A stretch of DNA of 10,245 nt from Pseudomonadota bacterium. GTDB taxonomy: Bacteria; Pseudomonadota; Alphaproteobacteria; Rhizobiales; Rhizobiaceae. The notes beneath the pieces are model-generated. The model was not told the DNA's origin. It saw only the letters and a program-made list of their open reading frames with translations, and searched no databases. Positions 1 to 5,691 of the stretch are shown here, in pieces. Where the stretch lies: the NCBI GenBank assembly GCA_023433855.1, contig JAEYTV010000185.1, positions 1 to 10,245 of the forward strand, in the 5' to 3' direction. Position 1 is the stretch's first letter. Every line of letters starts with the position of its first letter. Position numbers and translations under genes: made by a program.

Positions 1-491
1 GGCAAAACTTGCATTGCTGGGGTGGGACGCCCGGACCGCAGGTGGTTCGTCGGCTTCCCGACCTGACCAACCATGACCAGGCGATTCTCGACGGCGACCT
101 TGCGGCTTCGCAGGGCCGGCGATCCCTAAAAAGTGACCGGTTCGAGAGCCTTCCGGGTTGAACGAGGGCACTCGACTTCATCCGGATGCATGGAGCGGCG
201 TGATGGCTGGCGGCTTGATCGTCACAGACCTGATTATCCCGTTGCCATCTCAGCCCTCATAACTTCATCGGCCTGATTGTGGACCGGCAAGTACCTTGCG
301 ATCGGCGTGTTTGCACCACAGGTGGCCTGTCGATCTTTCTTTGTCCTCCCACGGGGTTGCAGCCTGCGCACCTCCGGCGGTTGAGGCGCAGCGGCACCGG
401 ATGCGCGGGATAGCGATATCGCCCGGTCGAATGGCTGTTGTCAGCAGCATCGTTCTGGCGCGCCAGTTTCCGGCGCCGCGGCGCCCGCTTC
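1..491. other. Left flank without a supportable gene
   Basis: I see no recognisable coding region here on either strand. A plus-strand frame is open from the window edge to a stop at 159-161 (about 52 codons), but its translation matches no family I know; it could be the end of a gene or of a gene remnant. A perfect 10-bp palindrome lies at 413-422. A perfect 14-bp GC-only palindrome lies at 472-485, just past the stop codon of the minus-strand DUF1612 gene. The latter could fold as a hairpin at the 3' end of that transcript, but it has no T tract, so I do not call it a terminator. Confidence 0.4.
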
Positions 492-1625
492 CTAGATGAT
501 GCCCCAGGCGCGGAATCGCCCTCGCCCCGTCAACTCGCGAAGATTGAGCTCTGCAGCGATCTTCAGCGCCCCCTGCGGCGTCACATCGAGAGCTTCTGCA
601 ATCATGCCGGAGGAAACCATGGGTCTTGAGAGAACAAGATCGATGAGTTGAGGCAGCTTGGACGACGCTCGTCGCCCATCGAGCTTTCGCTGCATCTGCT
701 GTCTTGCCAGCAGCAACCTGTCATGATCTCGCAACCCGCTATCTGCGGCGGATCGTATGGCCTCCAGAATCGCAATCAGCCGGGTATCGCGATCTCGGCT
801 GGTACGACGCTCGCGGGGGATCGCTTTTAGTCCAATGTTGATGAAGGCCAGATGCGAACCCGTGGCGCCCGCTTGTCGAAGCAGGGATGCCGCCAGAAGT
901 CGGCCCAACCACGATGCGTGCTGCATGACCTTCAGTCTGCCCCACGCATCCACGACAAGCGCGGCGCGCAGCGTGGGAGGCAACCCTTCGGTCTCGACAA
1001 CAACGGAAAGCCACGCATCCATCCGTTCGTTCTCGTTCCAGTCAGGTTCATAGACGATGGCGGAAACGTCATGCCGCGCCGGCATCAACTGTCGCGTATC
1101 CGCCAGCAGAGCGTTGCTGCGGGCCAACACGGCTTCGATTGCGGCCAGTTCGTCGGCCAGCGCGCTCTCAGCATCGGTTACCCGGCCCACGGACTTCGTC
1201 TCGAGACCCAAACCCTCTCCGCAACGCGAGGCCCCATCAGGCCGGCCGCTCCCCATGTCGGATGGCTTACCGCCTTGCCCGCGTCCACCGCGGAGCTCGC
1301 GAAGGCCCGCTGCGCTGAGTGCCCACGCAGGCAGTTCATCCATGATCCTTCGCCGGGTTCGCAGCACCTCATGGGCGATCGTGAGCTCATGGGTGGGCGC
1401 TCGGATACTCATTCCGGCGTCATGCAGAACAAGATCCTCCAGGTGCACAAGTTCGCCATCGAGCCAGAGGGAAGCACAGGCGTCGGCGAAGTCTGCCCGG
1501 GCGACGCAGCCCTGCCGCAAGTTCGAGCGACCGAGCCGTTCATCCAGACGAACCAGAGATGCGGTTGCACTGCTGACCGGCTCAAGCAGCTTTTCGAACG
1601 CCAAACTGGAGAGATCGTAACGCAT
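492..1625 (-). CDS. DUF1612 and helix-turn-helix domain protein, RHE_PE00001 family
   Basis: 377-residue protein that I recognise as the RHE_PE00001 family (DUF1612 followed by a C-terminal HTH), often found near replication genes on rhizobial plasmids; the biochemical role is not established. The N-terminal part (about 1-100) has the family's typical run FADACASLWLDGELVHLEDL and a following APTHELTIAHEVLR segment. A glycine-rich, low-complexity linker lies at about 112-145. The DUF1612 core (about 190-320) contains YEPDWNE and an AALVVDAWGRL helix. The HTH is at about 328-370 (MIAEALDVTPQGALKIAAEL), and the protein ends in the family-typical GRGRFRAWGI. Full length by family comparison. The ATG at 1623-1625 gives the expected N-terminus, but its ribosome binding site is weak (AAAGA). 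The gene is divergent from repA across 1.7 kb. The HTH suggests a DNA-binding or regulatory role, which is inference. Confidence 0.88.
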   Translation of the reverse strand: MRYDLSSLAFEKLLEPVSSATASLVRLDERLGRSNLRQGCVARADFADACASLWLDGELVHLEDLVLHDAGMSIRAPTHELTIAHEVLRTRRRIMDELPAWALSAAGLRELRGGRGQGGKPSDMGSGRPDGASRCGEGLGLETKSVGRVTDAESALADELAAIEAVLARSNALLADTRQLMPARHDVSAIVYEPDWNENERMDAWLSVVVETEGLPPTLRAALVVDAWGRLKVMQHASWLGRLLAASLLRQAGATGSHLAFINIGLKAIPRERRTSRDRDTRLIAILEAIRSAADSGLRDHDRLLLARQQMQRKLDGRRASSKLPQLIDLVLSRPMVSSGMIAEALDVTPQGALKIAAELNLRELTGRGRFRAWGII

Positions 1626-1630
1626 TGTAT

Positions 1631-1646
1631 CTTTTTCGGGAAAAAG
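1631..1646. repeat. Small hairpin directly upstream of the DUF1612 gene start
   Basis: CTTTTT (1631-1636) and AAAAAG (1641-1646) form a 6-bp stem with a CGGG loop on the plus strand. It lies 5 to 21 nt ahead of the minus-strand start codon, where a ribosome binding site would be expected. It may affect translation of the DUF1612 gene, but the stem is mostly A-T and weak. Confidence 0.35.
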
Positions 1647-1653
1647 CCCTTAC

Positions 1654-1678
1654 GAAACCTAATTCCGAACTAGGTTTC
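1654..1678. promoter_or_regulatory. Inverted repeat upstream of the DUF1612/HTH gene, candidate operator
   Basis: GAAACCTA (1654-1661) and TAGGTTTC (1671-1678) form a perfect 8-bp inverted repeat around a 9-bp centre. It lies 29 to 53 bp upstream of the start codon of the minus-strand HTH gene, where a promoter would be. The two-fold symmetry and position suit an operator for a dimeric HTH protein, possibly the gene's own product. The repeat is seen directly; the role is inferred. Confidence 0.45.
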
Positions 1679-2604
1679 CCCACCTCGTACCGCCACTCAG
1701 CCAGCCAACCGGATCATGGAAAGGACTTGCCGGCACCGAATCGGGCAAATCAATTCTACCATGACGGCCGGCGCTCCGCATTCCCAAACATCCGTCCTGA
1801 GAGCGCGAGACCTATAGAGGAACCGCGGGAACGCAGACCCGGATCGTGCCGGCCGCCCTCCCCTCGCGCGGCGGCGTATGACCAGCCTGGCACGGCGTTG
1901 CGACCGCTGCAAAAGCAGCGGGGCGACCATTGCGCCGTCGGCTCCACAATCTTCCAGGCCGCACCCCGGGCGCTTCCAACTAGCGCTTCTGATCAACACC
2001 CACTCGCCTATCGTTTCTTTTCGCCTTCTGAGCAGCACAATCGGACACCGGCCTTGCGCAACCTCCCTCGCCAGACCATGTCCCTGACGCGGTGGTGCCC
2101 CCCTAAAGAATGATGCTCTCACGGCGGCATCGGATCGCCCCCTCCCCTTCCCGAGCCGACGCCGCGTCGGTGCTCGTGGTGGTTTACAATTACGCCTGCA
2201 GGACCTGGGCAGCATTCTGACCGACATCGGTGACGACGACGCCATGCAGGACGCCTCGGCCACGTTTCCTGCCGCCGCGCTGGCGGTGATCGATTTCGAA
2301 ACCGCGGATTGGCGGTCGTTATCTTGCGGGCTGCCGTCACCGGCAGCGCTTTGTCGAACCACGCTCACTTGAGTGATGCTGCCGCGTGGGCCAAAGCCCG
2401 CGGCTTGCGGCGGCGGGGCATCTTTCCGGCAGAGTGAACTGGAGAGTAGACAACCCCTTAGACCAACGCCCCACATCCGGTCTGGAGGGACGGCCCGCCC
2501 CCGAACGTGACAGGCCTCGCCCCTGCCATTCTGCCAAGCTATCATGGATCGAGCCCCGCCATCAAATTCCCGCGCGACGCCGACCGCGGCGAGACCCCTT
2601 CGCG

Positions 2605-2620
2605 GTTGTCCGCGGACAAC
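2605..2620. promoter_or_regulatory. parS: parS centromere palindrome, copy 1
   Basis: Perfect 16-bp palindrome GTTGTCCGCGGACAAC. It fits the general form known for repABC parS sites (GTT-N4-GC-N4-AAC), the binding site of RepB. It sits 686 bp upstream of the repA start codon. The palindrome is read directly; assignment as parS follows from its match to the consensus, an identical second copy and the adjacent repAB genes. Confidence 0.85.
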
Positions 2621-2745
2621 ACTCATGGACCGTGCTGACAACGGCCGGACGCGCCGAGCGCAAGCTCCAATCAGGCATAGGACGCCACCTCGCCGAAATC
2701 GCCCACTTCGAACAGCAGCGACGCACTTCACCTTGCCGAACAACC

Positions 2746-2761
2746 GTTGTCCGCGGACAAC
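2746..2761. promoter_or_regulatory. parS: parS centromere palindrome, copy 2
   Basis: Second exact copy of the 16-bp palindrome GTTGTCCGCGGACAAC, starting 141 bp after the start of copy 1 and ending 545 bp before repA. Two identical copies upstream of repAB strongly support a RepB-bound partition site, and the pair may nucleate spreading of RepB. A CCAAGCTA repeat follows 2 bp later. Confidence 0.85.
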
Positions 2762-2958
2762 TCCCAAGCTAGGACCCACCACATCTTCCGTTCCCCGCAC
2801 CGCGTTCGGAATGAATTTGCTACCGCTGACCGAACGACGTCAGAGCCAGACGACCTGATCCCCCGCACGGAATGCAGAACGCCGCCTGCGCCGGCGATGA
2901 AACGATAAGATGCCGAGAAAGATTTCCGCCCCTCGCGGGCGCATTGCCAAGCTAACCG

Positions 2959-2974
2959 AGCGTCCGCGGGCAAC
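2959..2974. promoter_or_regulatory. Degenerate parS-like site
   Basis: AGCGTCCGCGGGCAAC matches the parS palindrome at 12 of 16 positions. The core TCCGCGG and the right CAAC are kept, while the outer GTT on the left is lost. It may be a weak or decayed RepB site. The symmetry is broken, so function is doubtful. Confidence 0.35.
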
Positions 2975-3148
2975 ACCCCTCCACATGCCTACGCGGCGCC
3001 CACCGTACGGCCGCCGAACTTTCGGCCCAGGTCAAGCTTTGCCCAGCCGATTGGTTGACGGGCATCAGGAACTCATGCCCGCTTCACTCCCCCTCGCCCG
3101 GTCTCCATCGGAAACAGGTTTGGTGGGAATGAAACGCCGGCGCCCCTG

Positions 3149-3211
3149 AGAGCCTCCCAACCCCTGCCACAGATATTCCCGAAGCGGCCGAGAAGCCCGC
3201 CGGGAGGCTCT
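3149..3211. repeat. 10-bp inverted repeat upstream of the repA promoter
   Basis: AGAGCCTCCC (3149-3158) and GGGAGGCTCT (3202-3211) are exact reverse complements separated by 43 bp. Together they could form a long cruciform or hairpin, or two halves of a looped operator ending 12 bp before the proposed repA -35 box. No T tract follows either arm, so it does not look like a simple intrinsic terminator. Confidence 0.45.
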
Positions 3212-3222
3212 TGGTTACTCAT

Positions 3223-3251
3223 TTGTAAATTCTTCACGAATCGGAGACTAT
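3223..3251 (+). promoter_or_regulatory. Candidate promoter of the repABC operon
   Basis: TTGTAA (3223-3228) and GACTAT (3246-3251) are separated by 17 bp, in the only notably AT-rich part of the region upstream of repA. The match to the sigma-70 consensus is modest (4/6 and 3/6). The predicted start of transcription, near 3258, lies inside the palindrome at 3255-3266, which suits autorepression by RepA. Inferred from sequence only. Confidence 0.45.
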
Positions 3252-3254
3252 GGT

Positions 3255-3266
3255 AACTGCGCAGTT
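3255..3266. promoter_or_regulatory. 12-bp palindrome over the predicted repA transcription start, candidate RepA operator
   Basis: AACTGCGCAGTT is a perfect 12-bp palindrome lying 41 to 52 bp before the repA start codon and just downstream of the candidate -10 box. RepA of repABC plasmids represses its own operon, with RepB as corepressor, by binding near the promoter. The position fits, but no operator consensus is available here to confirm it. Confidence 0.5.
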
Positions 3267-3306
3267 TAAGTGCCCGAGAGCAAATTAGCGCAGCTGAGGA
3301 CCGAAC

Positions 3307-4503
3307 ATGTTGCAGGCAGTGAAAGCCATTCCATCCGATCAGGAGCATCTCCCATCGATGCTCTCCATCGACGCCCAGGAATTGCAGCGTCAACTGCAAC
3401 TCCATCAGGCACGCGTATTCCCGCCTACTGCTCGCAAGACCATCCGCCAGTTTTCACCCTCCGAAGCCGCCAGCTTCATCGGCATCGGCGAGGGCTATTT
3501 GCGCCAAATTGCGGCGGAGATCAACGTACCCGAGCCTCTGCCCAACGGCCGCAGGCAGTATACGCCTTCCGACATGGAGCAGATCCGTCGCGTCCTCGAC
3601 GAAAAGAACGGTGCGGCAAAATACGTTCCGACGCGGCGGGCCGGAGAAAAGCTCCAGGCCATAGCGGTAATGAATTTCAAGGGCGGGTCCGGGAAGACGA
3701 CGACTTCGGCCCATCTCTCTCAGTACCTCGCGCTTCGCGGCTATCGCACCCTCGCAGTCGATCTTGATCCGCAAGCCTCCTTGTCAGCGATGTTCGGTCA
3801 CCAGCCGGAACTCGACGTCGGGGAGGGGGAGACCCTTTACGGCGCGATCCGCTACGAAGAGCCCGTCCACATCTCCGAGATCGTGCGCGCCACCTATACT
3901 CCTAATCTTCATGTGATACCGGGCAATCTCGAGCTCATGGAATTCGAGCATGAAACCCCTCGCTACATGGCCAGCGGGTCTGCTGACAGCATGTTCTTAG
4001 CCCGCATCGGTGAGGTCCTGGGCCAAATCGAAGATCTCTACGACGTAGTCATCCTCGATTGCCCGCCGCAACTCGGCTTTCTCACCATGTCGGCACTTTG
4101 TGCCGCAACGTCCGTCCTGATCACCATCCATCCGCAGATGCTGGACGTGATGTCCATGTCGCAGTTTCTTTCGATGACGAGTGAACTGATGTCGGTGGTC
4201 GAGAGGGCAGGGGGGCGCACAAGCTACGACTGGATGCGATATCTGGTGACGCGCTATGAACCGAATGACGGGCCGCAGGCACAGATGACCGGCTTCATGC
4301 GGGCGATCTTCGGCAACAGAATGCTTGCGAGCCCGATGCTGAAGTCCACGGCCATCTCCGATGCCGGCGTTACAAAGCAGACGCTTTATGAGGTTGAGCG
4401 CGCCCAGTTCACTCGGGGTACCTACGATCGCGCGATCGAGTCCTTAAACAGCGTCAACGGCGAAATCGAAAGCCTCATAAAGGCGACTTGGGGGAGGAAG
4501 TAA
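3307..4503 (+). CDS. repA: RepA, ParA-type plasmid partition ATPase and operon repressor
   Basis: 398 residues, the usual RepA length of repABC plasmids. RepA is a cytoplasmic Walker-type ATPase that moves RepB-parS complexes apart and represses the rep operon. An N-terminal winged/MerR-like DNA-binding part (about 45-95) contains the FSPSEAASFIGIGEGYLRQI helices and a YTPSDMEQIR segment. The deviant Walker A motif is KGGSGKTT (125-132) with signature lysine K125 and catalytic K130; the A' motif is DLDPQAS (152-158); Walker B is VVILDCPP with D251. The ATG at 3307 has GAGGA six bases upstream. It is the first gene of the operon: repB starts 2 bp after its stop. A promoter-like element and a palindrome precede it, consistent with autorepression. 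Nothing appears broken. Confidence 0.97.
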   Translation: MLQAVKAIPSDQEHLPSMLSIDAQELQRQLQLHQARVFPPTARKTIRQFSPSEAASFIGIGEGYLRQIAAEINVPEPLPNGRRQYTPSDMEQIRRVLDEKNGAAKYVPTRRAGEKLQAIAVMNFKGGSGKTTTSAHLSQYLALRGYRTLAVDLDPQASLSAMFGHQPELDVGEGETLYGAIRYEEPVHISEIVRATYTPNLHVIPGNLELMEFEHETPRYMASGSADSMFLARIGEVLGQIEDLYDVVILDCPPQLGFLTMSALCAATSVLITIHPQMLDVMSMSQFLSMTSELMSVVERAGGRTSYDWMRYLVTRYEPNDGPQAQMTGFMRAIFGNRMLASPMLKSTAISDAGVTKQTLYEVERAQFTRGTYDRAIESLNSVNGEIESLIKATWGRK

Positions 4504-4505
4504 CG

Positions 4506-5528
4506 ATGGCGCGCAAGAACCTCATCGGGGTCATCGCCGACACCAACGTGTCGGATCCCTCGGTCTCGCCCTCCGCGGGGGTAGCCAGGCCATTGGCCGG
4601 GTGGGCAGGTCCCGCGCGGACGGGAAATGCGGTCGGTGGCATAACCAAGTCGCTGAGCAACATCACATCCAAGATGGAACGGGTTCAGGATCTCGAGAAA
4701 CAGCTTGCCGAGGGGCAGTCAGTTGTCGAGATCGACCCTGCCTCGATCGACGCGTCCTTCGTCAACGATCGTCTGAGCCTCGATCAGGTCGAGCTTGCCC
4801 AGCTCGTTGAGCAGATACGAGAACATGGCCAGCAGGTGCCGATCCTGGTACGGCCGCATCCTGAGTCCGCTGGCCGCTACCAGGTCGCATATGGTCACCG
4901 ACGGCTCGCGGCAGCCCGGCAACTCGGCCTGAGGATCAAGGCGGTTGTCCGCGAACTCACCGACGATCAACTCGTCGTCAGCCAGGGGCAGGAGAACAAC
5001 GCCAGAACCAACCTCTCCTATATCGAGCGGGCTCTCTTCGCTTCCAAGCTCGAGGACAGAGCCTTCAGCCGCGAGACGATCATGTCGGCGCTTGGTATCG
5101 ACAAAGCTGCGCTTTCGAAGATGCTGGGCGTCGTCCGACAGGTGCCCCTGAAGCTCATTGAAGCGATCGGACCGGCGCCGGAGGTCGGACGGCGGCGATG
5201 GATGGAGATGGCGGAAAAACTCCAGATGTCGCGGGTGGATGAACTGGTGAGTCTACTCGCATCCCAAGACGCTCCTTCCAGATCGAGCGATGAGCGCTTC
5301 CACATCGTGATGACAGCGCTTTCGAGGAATCCGGTCAGGAACTCACCCTCAAGCAGTCCTGCAAGCTGGACGCCCGAAGACCGTCGCGTCAGTGTCAAGC
5401 TCACGACCAACGCCAAGAAGGGGGTCATCGCTGTCGAAGCGTCGGACGGCATCCCCTTCGCAGAGTTCATAACCACGCAGTTGGACGCGCTTTATGCGGC
5501 GTTCCGAGCGTCACGACCATCGAAATAG
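4506..5528 (+). CDS. repB: RepB, ParB-type centromere-binding partition protein
   Basis: 340 residues, typical for RepB. It binds the parS palindromes and works with RepA in partition and in repression of the operon. After the RepB-type N-terminal segment (GGITKSLSNIT, about residues 40-50) comes the ParB/Spo0J nuclease-fold region with the GHRRLAAARQLG motif (130-141) and the ENNARTNLSYIERALFA motif (163-179). A helix-turn-helix follows at about 185-215 (ETIMSALGIDKAALSKMLGVV region), and the C-terminal part ends in the likely dimerisation region. A TTG at 4488 in frame would overlap repA, but ATG at 4506 is better: GGAGG lies 8 bases upstream, and MARKNLIG is the usual RepB beginning. Only two bases separate it from repA, so the genes are co-transcribed and probably translationally coupled. 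Confidence 0.96.
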   Translation: MARKNLIGVIADTNVSDPSVSPSAGVARPLAGWAGPARTGNAVGGITKSLSNITSKMERVQDLEKQLAEGQSVVEIDPASIDASFVNDRLSLDQVELAQLVEQIREHGQQVPILVRPHPESAGRYQVAYGHRRLAAARQLGLRIKAVVRELTDDQLVVSQGQENNARTNLSYIERALFASKLEDRAFSRETIMSALGIDKAALSKMLGVVRQVPLKLIEAIGPAPEVGRRRWMEMAEKLQMSRVDELVSLLASQDAPSRSSDERFHIVMTALSRNPVRNSPSSSPASWTPEDRRVSVKLTTNAKKGVIAVEASDGIPFAEFITTQLDALYAAFRASRPSK

Positions 5529-5541
5529 GAGACAACCCAGC

Positions 5542-5582
5542 AAAAGAAAAAGGCCCCCAAACGACTTACGTCGTGGAAGCCT
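5542..5582 (-). terminator. Intrinsic terminator of the ctRNA
   Basis: On the minus strand, AGGCTTCCACGAC pairs with GTCGTTTGGGGGCCT around a GTAA loop: 9 bp including two G-U pairs, a TT bulge, then 4 bp, followed by a T tract TTTTCTTTT. On the plus strand the two G-U pairs become C-A mismatches and no T run follows, so the element is clearly oriented to the minus strand. Confidence 0.85.
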
Positions 5583-5599
5583 CTCTCAATCTGTAGCGA
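5545..5599 (-). ncRNA. Antisense ctRNA (incompatibility RNA) controlling repC
   Basis: About 54-nt counter-transcribed RNA in the repB-repC gap, transcribed against the operon. This is the location and size known for the ctRNA of repABC plasmids (about 56 nt in R. etli p42d; Rfam family ctRNA_p42d). A -35/-10 pair at 5605-5633 predicts a start near 5598, and a strong hairpin with T tract ends it near 5545. By pairing with the repBC mRNA leader it reduces repC translation or causes transcription to stop, and it acts as an incompatibility and copy-number determinant. The ends are predicted from the motifs, not measured. Confidence 0.87.
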
Positions 5600-5691
5600 G
5601 AACGAGAATCGCATTTCCACGAATCGCTGTCAAGAGTCGTAACCGTCATTTTGGCGGGAGGATTTCTTTTGCCTAATTGAAGGCAAAGAGA
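5570..5691 (+). promoter_or_regulatory. Structured repC leader targeted by the ctRNA
   Basis: In the mRNA, TCGTGGAA (5571-5578) is complementary to TTCCACGA (5615-5622). The first segment lies inside the ctRNA target, so ctRNA pairing would release the second, giving a switch between folds. Further on, CCGTC (5643-5647) pairs with GGCGG (5653-5657), overlapping the Shine-Dalgarno sequence GGGAGG (5656-5661). A third hairpin, TTTGCCT (5668-5674) with AGGCAAA (5681-5687), lies between that sequence and the ATG at 5692. Such leader switching is the known mode of repC control in this family; the particular pairings are my reading. Confidence 0.6.
5605..5633 (-). promoter_or_regulatory. Promoter of the ctRNA
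   Basis: Reading the minus strand, a consensus -35 TTGACA (5628-5633) and GATTCT (5605-5610) are separated by exactly 17 bp. The perfect -35 fits the strong constitutive promoter expected for an unstable antisense regulator. The predicted start near 5598 gives an RNA of the expected size ending at the hairpin terminator. Confidence 0.8.

Larger units (their letters stand above)
2534..2954 (+). repeat. Three direct copies of CCAAGCTA interspersed with parS
   Basis: The 8-mer CCAAGCTA occurs at 2534-2541, 2764-2771 and 2947-2954, all in the same orientation. The second copy starts 2 bp after the second perfect parS; the third ends 4 bp before the degenerate parS-like site; the first lies 63 bp before the first parS. 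Three copies of an 8-mer within 420 bp is more than chance suggests, but no function is known to me. Confidence 0.4.
1626..3306. other. Long non-coding partition/control region upstream of repA
   Basis: About 1.7 kb with no gene I can support. Several long open frames exist (for example minus 1697-2800), but they follow from high GC content: their translations are rich in Arg, Ser, Pro and Gly, match no family I know, and the parS palindromes appear in them as repeated VVRGQ. The stretch holds two perfect parS palindromes, a degenerate third, three CCAAGCTA copies, strong hairpins at 1904-1921 (CCGCTGC, AAAA loop) and 2381-2404, a 5-bp inverted repeat at 2365-2376, and the repA promoter area. 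A short plus-strand frame at about 2166-2360, with a run reading AVIDFETADWRSL, looks slightly more protein-like and could be a gene remnant, but I do not recognise it. Confidence 0.6.

Noticed and set aside
852..1673. Long plus-strand open frame (273 codons) opposite the DUF1612 gene
   Set aside because: Antisense shadow of a recognised, full-length family protein.
1904..1921. CCGCTGC-AAAA-GCAGCGG hairpin as an intrinsic terminator
   Set aside because: A good stem, but no T tract on either side and no gene ending nearby.
2166..2360. Plus-strand fragment with a somewhat protein-like translation upstream of repA
   Set aside because: No convincing start, no recognised family and only about 65 codons; kept as a possible remnant, not called as a gene or pseudogene.
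1697..2800. Long minus-strand open frame (367 codons) in the region upstream of repA
   Set aside because: Translation is low-complexity Arg/Ser/Gly-rich, matches no family I know, runs through both parS palindromes, and competes with equally long frames on the plus strand; explained by high GC content.
4488..4505. TTG start for repB, 18 bp upstream of the ATG
   Set aside because: It would lie within the ribosome binding site region and overlap repA; ATG 4506 has GGAGG at 8 bases and gives the family N-terminus.
4944..4959. GTTGTCCGCG within repB, matching the left ten bases of the parS palindrome
   Set aside because: The right half is not symmetric (AACTCA instead of GACAAC), and the bases encode conserved RepB residues; probably chance.
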